Below are positions 35,101 to 45,479 of a DNA stretch of 64,000 nucleotides, piece by piece. Source of the DNA: Simmondsia chinensis (taxonomy: Eukaryota > Streptophyta > Magnoliopsida > Caryophyllales > Simmondsiaceae); assembly GCA_018398585.1 (NCBI GenBank), contig JAGTTD010000014.1:17731387-17795386 (forward strand), given 5' to 3'. The notes under the pieces were generated by a model, which was not told where the DNA came from, did no database searches, and saw only the letters and a program-made list of their open reading frames with translations. Both the position numbers and the translations under genes were made by a program. Positions within the stretch are counted from its first letter, which is position 1; every line of letters starts with the position of its first letter.

Positions 35101-36251
35101 ATCCCCTCCCCTTAAAGCATTCTTGTCCTCAAGAATGAAAAGAAGGAAATTGACTCAACAAAAAACGCTTCTCTTCCCAAGTGGTAAATGATTCGTCCAA
35201 ATTGCATCATCTTACTCGAATTTTCTGGCCTTCGGGAGCACCTGCTGCTTCCTGCATCTGATCCACCACTGCAGCTGCATGTAAGATCAACGAGCCATTG
35301 GAACCTACCATCTTTAACCTGCTTTTTAAGAAGGGAAACATGAAAGACAGGGTGAATATAAGAGTCGGGTGGAAGCTCCAACTTGTAGGCCACCTTGCCA
35401 ACTCTCTCCAACACCTTGTAAGGACCAAAATATCTTGCACAAAGCTTGACATTTTTCCTCACTGCTGTTGTAGATTGCCTATAAGGCTGTAATTTTAGAT
35501 ATACCATATCTCCCACATCAAAATTTCTGTCAACTCTCTTCCGATCTACATAACATTTCATTCGGGATTGGGATTGATTGAGATTATGCTTCAGCTGCTG
35601 CATAATATGCTTCCTTCGCTGCACTAGCTCGGTTACCTCAGCCACATTTGTCTCAACTCCTTGCAACATCAAAGAAGTGGGAGGATCATACCCATACAAT
35701 GCCTTGAAGGGTGTAGTGCCTATTGAAGCATGGAAATGAGTATTATACCAAAACTCCGCCAAAGAGAGCCATCTTCCCCGCACCTTAGGATGACTAAAAA
35801 CCATGCTTCTAAGGTATTGCTCAATGCATTGGTTGACCCTCTCAGTCTGACCGTCGGTTTGAGGGTGGTATGATGAACTAAGGGCCAAGGTCGTTCCCAA
35901 GAGACCAAACAATTCCTTCCAAAATTGACTTGTAAAAAGCTTGTCCCTATCAGAAATTATGGGTTGGGGCAATCCATGGAGCTTGTAGATGTTATCAAGG
36001 AACACAAGGGCTAACTTCTCAGTAGTCACAGGTCGAGCCAAAGCAAAGAAATGCCCGAATTTAGTGAATCGATCAACTGCTACCCAGAGCACCTCTTTCC
36101 CCCCTGACTTAGGCAATCCCTCGATGAAATCCATGCTTATGTGTTGCCATATACCCTCTGGAATAGGCAAGGGTTGGAGAAGTCCTTGGTATCTATGATC
36201 ACCAAGTTTAGTTTGTTGGCAAACCTCACAACTTTGCACAAAGTTAGTCAC
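35101..36251 (-). pseudogene. Chr-2 integrase and chromodomain
   Basis: A 379-codon open frame (35112-36251) starts inside the zinc domain (SCEVCQQ) and holds the full core: Asp41 (MDFIEGLP), Asp101 (SDRDKLF) and Glu137 (TDGQTERVN), with the expected 35-residue spacing between the last two. GDMVYLKLQPYRQ and HPVFHVSLLKK follow. The chromodomain is in another frame (35207-35452 and on to about 35110): NLDESFTTWEE is readable after a stop. Integrase joins element cDNA to the chromosome. Confidence 0.88.
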
Positions 36252-38400
36252 TTTTTTCTTCCTTCCCGGCCAACTGAAGTGAACCTTCTATCTTTGATAC
36301 GTTCCCTCCATGCCTGAATGACCTCCCCATGAAGAATCATGAGCAGCACTGATAACTTGGTGTCTGAGATCAGTAGAAATGCCAATATACAACTTCCCCT
36401 AAATTCTGATAATGCCTCGGGTCACAGAGACTTCTAAACTAGCAGCCAGATTGCTCGCCTTACCCACACTGGCAACGGCTATACATTCTTGTGCAAAGGA
36501 GTCATTCTCGTAGGACTGATGTACCTCTTCCATCCAAGCGGGAGAGATCACTGAAATCGCCCCAAGAGAACCCTGCTCATAGTCCTCAAATCTACGTGAC
36601 AGTGCATCTGCGGCCAAGTTCTCCTTCCCTTTTTTGTACTCAATGTCATAATCAAGCCCCAACATCTTCATCAGCCCTTTTCTTTGTATCCTTGTGACAA
36701 TTTTCTGCTCTAACAAGTGCTTAAGACTTTGATGATCAGTCTTAATGATAAAATGATGCCCATCCAAGTAGTGCCTCCATTTTTCCACCGCAAGCAAGAT
36801 TGCAAGGTACTCCTTCTCATACGTGGAAAGAGCTTGGTGCTTTGCACTCAATGCTTGGCTAAGGTATGCTATAGGCCTTCCTCCTTGAGATAACACTGCC
36901 CCAACACCTCTTCCACATGCATCAGTCTCCAAAACAAAGCTTGATGAGTAATTGGGCATTGCTAATACTGGTGCTCTGCACATTGCAGCCTTAAGAGCAT
37001 CAAAAGCCTTTTGAGCTTCATCCGACCATCTGAAAGAGTCTTTCGTCAACAAATCTGTGAGTGGCTTGGCTAAGGATAATTGGCTACAAACTTGCGATAA
37101 TAGCCAGTTAGACCCAAAAATCCTTTTAATTGTTTCAATGTAACAGGGATAGACCATTCTTTCATGGCTAGGACCTTTGAGGGATCGGTGGCAACTCCTT
37201 CACAAGAGATCACATGGCCAAGATATTCCAAATGAGTTTGAGCAAAAGAACACGTGGCTAACTTAGCATACAACTTGTGCTCCCGCAAGACCAAAAACAC
37301 TTCCCTCAAATGCTTCAAATGCTCCTCAAAAGGTGCACTGTAAATCAGGATGTCATCAAAGAAAACCAACACAAATCTCCTAAGGAATTGTTTGAAAACA
37401 TTGTTCATAAGAGCTTGAAATGTTGCTGGTGCGTTTGTCAAGCCAAATGGCATGACCATGAACTCAAAGTGTCCATGATGTGTGCGGAATGTTGTCTTGT
37501 ACACATCGAGCTCACCCACTCTAATTTGATGATATCCTTGCCGTAGATCCAACTTGGAAAAGACTTGAGCTCCATACAACTCATCTAGCAAATCATCTAT
37601 AACTAGTATTGGAAACTTGTCCTAAACAGTCATAGAGTTGAGTTTCCTATAATCAATACACATGCGAGCCGTGCCATCCTTTTTCTTGACAAGAATAACC
37701 GGAGAGGCAAAGGGGCTATGGCTTGGCTGTATAAAGTTGGTCTCAAGTAATTTTTCAACTTGCTTCTCAATCTCCGACCTCTGAGCATGAGGGTGTCTGT
37801 AAGGCCTAAGCTTCACCGGCTCTGCACGCTCTTTTAGAGGAATAACATGGTCTAAACTCCTATTGGAAGGTAAAGACTTGGGCACCTCAAACACATCTTC
37901 AAATTCTTTGATCACTGCCTGCACTTCTGGCTCGGTTATGCCAATCAATTCAGTAGGAGTAATCGCAAACAGTTGGCCAACCCACTGAAATGCACAACTC
38001 TGAATTCCCTTCCTCAGCTTACTTCCCTTCATTACTTGTAATTGAGCTTGCTCTACTATCCCTTGCAAAGTGACCTTAGAGCCTTGTACTTCAAAAGAAA
38101 TTGTGAGGTTAGCATAATCAAACAACACAGGGCTATAAGTTCTCATCCAATCGACCCCGAGCACCATGTCACACCCTCCCAAAGGAATGATTCTAAAGTC
38201 ATAGCTGAACTTGCGGTCTTGCATCAACCAAGAGAACCCTTGGCACTTGTTTTAAGTAGTTACCAATTTCCCATCAGCCATGGTAACAGCAAGAGGATGA
38301 GTTTTTATCACTTCATGACGCACTTTCTTGACCACTTTAGGATCAACAAAGCTATGAGTACTCCCACTATCAATGAGAATGATAATAGACCTCTTACCAG
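36252..38400 (-). pseudogene. Chr-2 protease, RT and RNase H
   Basis: Protease: LIDSGSTHSF, catalytic Asp at residue 155 of the piece 38252-38833. [27 protein letters not shown] and FFDDILIYS, catalytic pair intact. RNase H: LETDACGRG and IIKTDHQSLKHLL. Pieces 38252-38833, 37622-38227 and 37070-37591 share one frame, separated by single stops (near 38252 and 37622). One frameshift near 37080 leads to 36399-37157, and another stop near 36399 precedes integrase. Confidence 0.88.
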
Positions 38401-39976
38401 CCTTTCCTTTGATCCAGATCGTGCTATGAGCCCCATGACCTGTCAAAGCTTTAACTGAAATCTCCACTGCAGAATCATCCAAACTTTCCTCGATTTCCTG
38501 ATCTGAATTAGTTCCTTCCTTTGTAATTTCCTCACCATCAGAGAGCGCACCAGCACGAGTCCCTTCAGCAGTCATGAGGAACTTTGGATTACACTTGTGG
38601 CCAAATTGGTAAGCTAGATTACATCGATAACACATTCTTTGCTGCTGCCTTTCATCTGTTCTATTGGTTCTGAACTTGACAGACCCTTGCTGAGGTCTAG
38701 AGCTACTGCCACGAGGTCTGGAAGCATCACTTGCAGATAGAACCGTGGATTCATAAAGCTTGGCTTTAGCATAAGCCATAGATAGAGTAGTAGGATCAAC
38801 GGCTTTAACCAAGTTCTTCAACTTGGGCTTCAAGCCACTTATAAAAGCTGATACATAATAAGACTCTAAGGCCTGAATTTCAGTTATGATGCTAGCTCAG
38901 AGATTCTCAAATCTAGTAATATAATCCTTCACAGATGTCTCTTGCTTCACCTTATTGAATTTATCCACAATATCGCTTTCATCCTCATCACTATACCGGT
39001 CACAAAAGGCCTTCGCAAACTCAATCCATGAGAAGGAAGGATTGCTTTTCATCAAGCTATAGAACCACACTTCATGATCACCAAGCAAATACACCGCAGC
39101 AATTTGTACCTTCTCTGATTCATCAATGTGGTAGAAGTGGAAGAAACGTTGACACCTCCTTAGCCAAGAATGAGGTTACTTCCCTTCGAAAGCTTCTATC
39201 TGTACCCGAGGCTTCCTATGGCCACTACTTCTGCTATTGGAAATCTCCTCATTGCTCCTGATCGCTGCTGCTGCCAAATAATCAGGCGGTCTATCCAAAT
39301 GATCCACATTCACTTCCCTAGATCTGTTAGTGTCCTCCATTTCATGAGCTCGACCTTCAGTTGCTGCATTCCAATATGATGGTCGAGATTGCACATGATC
39401 ACTGCGACCCTGCCTGTCGGTTAGCTCAGCTTCATGAACTCGATCTTGAGCCCCAGCACCAACATCATGACTTAAGGCTACAGCTCTCACATATGGATTA
39501 GCTTGCAACACACTAGCAGGTATTAATGGTTTCGGCATAATAGGAGGACTTGGCCTCCTAAATTGCTCTCGAATTTCTGCTAACTTTACTTCCAACTGCT
39601 GCATTTTGCGATCAAACCGCAAGTTAAACTTCTCCTCCAATTCTTGTGATTGTCGCGTGACCTGATCAGAGACCACATGCTCCACCTGCTGAATCCGTTG
39701 ATCAAGCTTTACATCCATTTGCTGGTTCATTTGCAAGATCTGCTGATTCATTTGCAAGAGCTGCTGATTCATTTGCTAAGAGGATTCAGCATTAGATTGC
39801 CTGATTTGAGCAAACATCACCTTCAATTGACTGTCCAATTGTGCATTTGTGACCACATCTAGATCAGTTGCAACACTGCTGCCAACGACATCATCATATG
39901 AAGATTTAGCAGCTACCTTAGCTGCTGGCGATCTGGTGGTTACTCCACCTACCACTGCAATCTCTGTTGAGTCCAT
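38401..39976 (-). pseudogene. Chr-2 gag
   Basis: Start ATG complementary to 39974-39976 (MDSTEIAVVGGVTTRSP). A glutamine-rich coiled coil with an NQQ.LQM repeat follows, then RPPDYLA (39281-39292), the gag core (GDHEVWFYS, YITRFENL) and the zinc knuckle C-x2-C-x7-H-x-C (CYRCNLAYQFGHKC, about 38590-38632). Three single stops (near 39776, 39176 and 38897) interrupt an otherwise constant frame. Confidence 0.87.
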
Positions 39977-40037
39977 CGATTACTATGATTCAAGAGATGT
40001 AATTGTTATCAAAATCGTTGAAATGGAAGGCAAACGA

Positions 40038-40050
40038 GGATCTCATACCA
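40038..40050 (-). other. Chr-2 primer binding site
   Basis: The minus strand reads TGGTATGAGATCC, a variant of the tRNA-Met-type site. It is followed by TCGTTTGCCTTCCATTTC, closely matching the NA-3 leader (TCGTTTGGCTTCCAATCG). Confidence 0.8.
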
Positions 40051-40052
40051 AT

Positions 40053-40359
40053 TGTTAAGATCATGATTAAATCTTGATCTTAACCTAAGATAAAGAGAGT
40101 AAGGGATGAGAAAGAAGTGAAGGAGATGAGGAAATAGAGAGAATTAGATGAGAGAAAGAATGTTTAATCTCAAAGAGATTGGTTTGATATTTCATTGAAT
40201 GAGTAAAAATTACACATGATCAATCTATTTATAGGAAACTAGTTACATTGAACTAAAAATGCAATCCTACCCGGCTAACCGCCTTCGGCGCCAAAACCCA
40301 ATTCAAACATTACAAGCACATGGCATCTTATTACATCAAAAATGAGTAAGAAACATAAC
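40053..40359 (-). repeat. Chr-2 5' LTR
   Basis: 307 bp, missing its last A. The E2F-type palindrome reads TTCGGCGCCAAA here (40284-40295), so one half-site (TTTGGCGCC on the minus strand) is intact. Confidence 0.93.
40287..40295 (-). promoter_or_regulatory. E2F-type site in Chr-2 5' LTR
   Basis: GGCGCCAAA on the plus strand, TTTGGCGCC on the minus strand, which is the sense strand of the element. Confidence 0.5.
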
Positions 40360-40480
40360 TCCAAATGTGAGTATGGATTCTCATTACCTAAGCCATGGAA
40401 AGAAGGAAGCATTTGTATAGTATGTGGCTTAAGCTCGAACTGATGGGCTACAGGTGGCAATCTAATGCACAAAGGTGATG
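40360..40480 (-). pseudogene. Ath-1 gag N-terminal part, beyond Chr-2
   Basis: The minus-strand piece 40275-40472 includes HQFELKPHTIQMLPSFHG and NPYSHLE. The Chr-2 insertion follows, and the gag frame resumes at 34784 with a possible 1-base shift. Confidence 0.75.
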
Positions 40481-40908
40481 TGTATGTGGTGGGAGTAAAT
40501 ACTCCATAAGTGGACGTAGTTGTTATTCGTTAGCCATTGCGGTTTGTGTTCAATGTTGGGCTTTAAAGTCTTTTCAATTTCAGGGTCGAATCTAGTAAGA
40601 TCAAGAAATAAAGAGTAACGACCGTGCATGAATAAACAACCATGAGAAGCAAGTCAAACTCAAAACTAAAACTAACCAAAAAAAAAAAAATATCCTAAAA
40701 TCTACCTCTGCACTAAAATCACAAGATAAATAATACTTAAAACATAAAAAATAAATAAATAACCCCTTTTTTTTAAAGAAAACTAAAGAAAATATTTTTT
40801 TTATGTTTTTTAATATTTTTTAAAGAAAGAGGCAATAACAATTAAAAACAATTGATGAAAATTAAAAATCAAAGAAAATCACAAAAATAAAATCACGAAT
40901 ATTGCCTA
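40481..40908 (-). other. Ath-1 leader, no gene seen
   Basis: AT-rich, with long A-runs and mixed A/T runs (about 40680-40850). No frame of note. Confidence 0.6.
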
Positions 40909-40930
40909 GTCCCCAACAATGGCTCCAAAA
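40909..40930 (-). other. Ath-1 primer binding site
   Basis: The minus strand reads TTGGAGCCATTGTTGGGGA. It resembles the TGGCGCCGTTGCCGGGGA-type site (tRNA-Asp) of Athila elements, with CpG-type decay. Confidence 0.7.
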
Positions 40931-40933
40931 TCT

Positions 40934-42654
40934 TGATGTATTTTTCTACGTCTATCAAAATTTAATATTTAACCCTATCTACTAAACACATCTAAATTAA
41001 AGTGCAGGGCGAGAGGGTGTGGAACCACAAGGACTAAGAGTACGTGAAATTATTCCATGACCCAAATTGATTTCAATAAAATTGAGAGGTTTTTGTGTTA
41101 ATTAATCTAGAAAACAATAATTAAACAAAAATAATCTACTTTTAAAAGGAAAAGTGTATTAAATTGGAACCTATGGTTTCGAATCCATCATTAGCCAATT
41201 GTTTTTGCATTAACCTTTAAATTGGAATTATTGATTGTTACACAAGTAGTGGTTTAGGCTACAAGCTTCAACCTACTAAGGAGATGTTGTTAGTATCACG
41301 TATTAACCCATCTTACTAAAGCATAAGGAAAATAGGCTCTACCTAATGTAATGTTAATTATCACGTATTGAACCTATCTAACTAAAGCATAGGAAAGATA
41401 GGCTCTAATTAACAATTCGGTTAATACTATTGTTTGATTAATTAATCCTGGGGCCATAAGTGCGAAGAATTAATTTATAAATATCAACATTAATGATTAG
41501 AGATTAAAAATTCAATAATCATATCAATTGAATAGACAATTAAAGAACAATACTTCAAAGTATTACTCACAATCAAACAATTCATATAACAAATAAATTA
41601 TCCTGAAATTAAAAGTAATACAAAAGTAAAAAGGCTAAGACTTCATCTAATGACAGAAAACAAGTTAGCTCTCCATCAAAGATGGCCCAGTGAAGGAGGA
41701 GATGAACGAGCTCATGTCGATCTTCACGCTAATTTCGTTCTTGTCCTAATTTAACGAAAAAGGAAAATATAAAACTAAGGAGAGAGAGAGAAAAGTTGAG
41801 CGGTGCTGCAGCTCAAAACATAGGAAAATTCATAATGAAAAATTGCACCCCAAAACCGAGCTTCCTCTCCCCAATTTAAACGATGAGCTACTTCTAAACC
41901 CTACCGACTATGATCGTGAGGAAGTGGGCCTGTGTTGGGCCGTATCGATGGTGAGCGTTGAGTTGAACAGGAGGACGGGCTTGAGGTTTGTGATGACGAT
42001 GGGCTTAGGGTGGCTGACAATTGAACTATGCAACGGTGGGCCGAGGTGAGCTGGGCTTGCATGGGGGCAAGTTGTGCTGCATTGTGCAGGTGTAGGGCTG
42101 GTGTAAACAGGACGCAAGTTGGCCAGGCACTGGTGGGTCGTTGATGTCGTGGGCCGAACTTGGGGTTGATGAAATCGGCGCTGTTGTTGGCGAGGTGGGC
42201 CTTGTGGTCTGAACAGTGAAGATGGGCCTGAGCTGGGGCTACTGGGCTTGACAGGGATGGGCTTGCTGGTGGTTCACAGGCTGGAGAGGACGATGCTTAG
42301 CTTGCACTGGGCTATATTTAGGTCGGACGATCTGGGCCGGTGGCTGGTGACATGCGGTGAGCTGAGTTTGGGGTTGATGATGAAGGTTTTGGGCTTGGGA
42401 TACTATAACAGTGCGGGTCGGGTCGGGTGGGAGCGGGCCAAGCTTATATGTTGTTGTCTCGAATCTCGATTGAATTGATTTAATTATTTGCTCATCGAAT
42501 TTGTCTCATTTGCACCAGAATTTGACAATTTTTGGAACTTTAATTTCAAACCTATTAAACATAAAAATTTTCAAAATAAGTGTAGAACTATAATTAAATA
42601 GGTGCAAAATAATTAAAATAACAATCACAAGATGCGTAAATATGAGACACATCA
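40934..42654 (-). repeat. Ath-1 5' LTR
   Basis: 1721 bp, TGATGTATTTTTCTACG to GACACATCA. It holds the G-run cluster at 42415-42437 that is absent from the other LTR. Confidence 0.93.
42415..42437 (+). other. G-quadruplex motif in Ath-1 LTR
   Basis: Five runs of three Gs separated by loops of one to three bases (GGGTCGGGTCGGGTGGG, then AGC and GGG). This fits the usual four-tract G-quadruplex pattern on the plus strand. Confidence 0.7.
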
Positions 42655-42659
42655 TGTAC

Positions 42660-44164
42660 TATTTGAACGACGACTCTAAATTCTGAGAGTATTCTAGACC
42701 TATGCATGGAATGCTAGTTACCTTGGTGTACTATAAGTAAGGTCACAATAAATGGCCATAGTCCCACATGCATTAGGTAACAACATGAAGTGTGATAGGG
42801 ATCATGTATTCAATATGAAATCTATAGTCTTCTATAAGATATAGATGTCCCTTTAGTTGATTTGTAATTGATTGAATTAATTCAAAAACTTTGGCCAAAG
42901 TGTTTCAAGTGTTTGACATTTGAAATTCATATTGTGATTATGTTCAAGTATAAATGAATTATTTAAAAAAGAGCGAGTCGGTAACTAATGGAAAAGCTAT
43001 GAGAAAAATAATGGTAATAGCTCTAATTATTTTTTATCATAGATATCTAATAGAGGGGTTGTTGTTGTCAATATAGTCCATTGAAATTATTAAATAAATA
43101 ATTTAAGTCTCGAGTGCAGTGGAATTTATTTAGTGAAATTAAGTCTCATTAAATGGTAATAAGTTTAATCATTAGATGATAATTAATTTAAAATATTTGG
43201 AGCCAAATTGAAATTGTCCCTAAGATCTCTACACAAGACTCTGTTTTATAATGCCATCGGAAAAATATTAAAGAATTTATAAAATGAATTATTTATTTGT
43301 GCGATGAGTAAATTTAATTTCGGTAAACATTATTCATTAGATGAATGAAAGTTAAAAATTTTAAATTTTAAAAAATTTGTAAGATGAATTTTTATTTGTG
43401 GGAAACAGACAAAAAAAATGGAAATCAACGTTAACGGGGTGCGGACCAACCAGCGCACTACACGTGTCACACGCTGGGTCCAAATGCAGGCGATCCATGC
43501 CTTCAAGCACGGAACAACCAAAGCCGACCACAAGCCATGCTCTGGTAAATGGGTAATAGTGTTGATCCTTACTGTTAGGCGCAGACCAACCAAAGATCGT
43601 GCACGCCAACCTAATGTTTCCCTGGGCAGCCATATGACGTTGTTTTATGCTATTTTTTTGGGTTTTGCTTGTATACCACGTCAAAAACAATGTTATTTTT
43701 TTGCTCCGACAGCTTACTATAAATAGGGGTACTGAATTCGAGGTTTAGTGTCCAATTCGAAATTAAAGTTTTTCGAAAGTATTGACTTTCGAAGAACTAA
43801 AAGAGAAAAAATTTCCGTTGAAATTTTTTCTTTTTAGTTTAATATTTTTCAGATCCCACACTCCAAGTTTTTTGAGAAGATTGCATAGAAGGCTTATGGG
43901 TGTCGGTATTCTTCTATTTTTTTATTGGAGCAATTTTCAGGTACTCTTCTCTTTCCTTTTAGTTTTTCGCTTTTCTATTTATTTATAGTATTTTATTATT
44001 GTAGTTTTATATTCATATTATTATTATAAATGTATTTGAGTAGAGACCTGTAGATCTAAGATTAGAAATTGTAAGTCATCTGTAGGTTTAAAACTCGAAA
44101 TTTTAAACCATTCTGCTGCATTAATTTAATTAATTACAAAAAATTTATGAAATTCGTCCTAATA
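42660..44164 (+). repeat. Copia LTR 3, second part
   Basis: Resumes after the TGTAC duplication (42655-42659) and runs to TCGTCCTAATA, where intact copies end CCGTCCTAACA. TATAAATA at 43718-43725 is the promoter box. The MITE begins within a few bases of its end. Confidence 0.88.
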
Positions 44165-44166
44165 TT

Positions 44167-44828
44167 TTTTTTTTTTCTGAAAACTAATTAAATTTTAAGT
44201 GCAGTTTTAGAAAACCATCTAACTTTTCAAAGTTTTCAAAGTCACACCTAAACTTTTCAAAAAAATTTCATGTCACACCTAATGCTGTCACAGTTAATTT
44301 TCACTTGAAATAAAGTAAATTATCAGACTAATTGAGGTTTTTCCATGAGTCATAGCTAACCTTAAAATTTATAGTAATTTTTAAAAGCTTTTTAATTATT
44401 ATTACGTTTTTAATTCGTTTTTTAAAAATTTTGTATAATAATTGGGATTTTTCAATGAATTACAAACAATTTTACAAATAAAAAATACTTCTATATTATT
44501 TTAGTGGAAAAAGGCTGTGACAAGGCGCCAAACCCTTAACAATTTTACAAATTCAAAGGTGAAAGGTAATTTCGTCATTTGCAAAGTACATTATTTACTA
44601 TAATTTTGTTAAATTATATTAAACTTGGTGTTATCAAGCATTCATACCCCAAAACGCTATGTTTTATCTAACAGAAAGTTAACAATGTCAGCATTAAGTG
44701 TGACATTGAAAAATTTTTGAAAAGTTTAGGTGTGACGTTGAAAAATTAAAATAGTTAGGTGGTTTTTTGAAATCACACTTAAAATATAGGTGGTTTTAGT
44801 AAATTTAAAAAAAAAAAAAAAAAAAAAA
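44167..44828. mobile_element. MULE-like MITE with long terminal inverted repeats
   Basis: 662 bp, starting in a T-run and ending in an A-run. The first about 150 bases pair with the last about 160 in inverse order: shared blocks include TTTTAAGTG, CCATCTAAC/CCACCTAAC, TCACACCTAAACTTTTCAAAA, given here in part, and TAATGCTG. 9-bp near-repeats flank it (CCTAATATT at 44158-44166 and CCTAAAATT at 44829-44837), the length typical of Mutator-like elements. No coding region. The middle carries GGCGCCAAA (44524-44532). Confidence 0.7.
44524..44532 (-). promoter_or_regulatory. E2F-type site in the MITE
   Basis: GGCGCCAAA, TTTGGCGCC on the minus strand, in the non-repeat middle of the MITE. It could be chance, but the same 9-mer is otherwise found only in LTRs in this window. 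Confidence 0.3.
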
Positions 44829-44837
44829 CCTAAAATT

Positions 44838-44954
44838 TATTTCAAATTCTGTTTTTTTCTTGGGTGAAACATTGACAAAAATTAACAGACCTCTAATTCT
44901 GTTGAGTATTTTTATTTTTTGGTTTCATTGCATTAGAGAACTTCTCCCACCAAC
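44838..44954. other. Spacer between MITE and hAT
   Basis: AT-rich. No feature seen. Confidence 0.5.
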
Positions 44955-44962
44955 ACCTGAGT

Positions 44963-45479
44963 TAGAGGAGGGCAATGGGTCGGAATGGGACGGAAAATGA
45001 TCCTACCTAACTCGGCCCACCTTGTTGGCAGGTCGACCTGGATCTACCCGTACACTATAGCGGGCCGAGTCGTAAGTCAAATTTTTACCTAGTCAAACCA
45101 GGACGCAACCTGGACCCAACCCAGGCCAGTCTGTGCCTGTAACACAATTCATGCCTGACCCATGTCATGACATGGGTCTGACTAGTTTATTTTTTAAAGG
45201 CAATGGTTGTCGCCCCCTCCCTCTCCCCTCAATTCATCTATAAAATATTCCCACTTCCCTCATTTACCACACAATCAATCATTTTCTCTTCTCTGCTCTC
45301 TCAAATTCTTCTCCAATTGTGCTTTGAAGCTTGAAATTTCAATTGTGCTCGTAGAAGCTTGTTGAAGTTAAATATTCCATTTACGCTTCAATAAATTAGT
45401 ATCTAATTTTTATTTACTATTTTGCATTGCATTAATATTTGTTGTAATATTTTGACATATTTAATACACTATTAACATC
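44963..45479 (+). other. hAT 5' end: inverted repeat, subterminal motifs, leader
   Basis: Many GGGTCG, GACCC and GGCCGAG motifs in either orientation, the likely transposase-binding zone. A perfect 22-bp palindrome lies at 45157-45178 (half-site GACCCATGTCA). A CT-rich leader runs from about 45280 to the start codon. Confidence 0.7.

Larger units (their letters stand above)
34794..40359 (-). mobile_element. Chr-2: Ty3/gypsy chromovirus, minus strand
   Basis: 5.6 kb, with 307-bp LTRs that differ at about 10 bases (about 3.3%) plus one indel. The left duplication is CTATT (34789-34793). On the right, the last LTR base and four bases of the duplication are missing, a 5-bp deletion. The gag-PR-RT-RNase H-IN-chromodomain polyprotein is broken mostly by single stops in one frame. 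Protease DSG, RT FDDI and the integrase DDE residues are all still present, so it is the best preserved pol here. Likely Reina-like by its short LTRs. Confidence 0.93.
29286..42654 (-). mobile_element. Ath-1: Athila-like Ty3/gypsy element, truncated pol, minus strand
   Basis: LTRs of 1666 and 1721 bp with TGATG..CATCA ends (left copy starts TAATG) and the exact duplication TGTAC (29281-29285 and 42655-42659). The primer site reads TTGGAGCCATTGTTGGGGA on the minus strand, close to the tRNA-Asp-type site of Athila/Tat elements. Gag and protease of Athila type are followed by only a scrap of RT/RNase H; most of RT and all of integrase are gone. Chr-2 sits in its gag. It would have been non-autonomous. 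Confidence 0.88.
116..44164 (+). mobile_element. Ty1/copia tandem array: LTR-internal-LTR-internal-LTR, heavily nested
   Basis: Three copies of one long LTR (about 1.9 kb) alternate with two degenerate internal regions of the same family. The LTRs are at 116-1959, 5889-6127 plus 16886-18503, and 28834-29285 plus 42660-44164. The middle LTR is followed directly by a tRNA-Met-type primer site, and the third is preceded by a copia-style polypurine stretch, so the middle LTR serves both units. TTTTT lies just outside both outer ends (111-115 and 44165-44169), consistent with a 5-bp target duplication but low in complexity. The pol order PR-IN-RT-RNase H is copia. The long LTR suggests a Tork/Angela-type lineage, tentatively. 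Stops, frameshifts and lost catalytic residues show that neither unit is active. Confidence 0.85.

Noticed and set aside
111..44169. TTTTT as certain target duplication of the copia array
   Set aside because: Kept only as a possibility: both sites are in T-runs and the right one touches the MITE.
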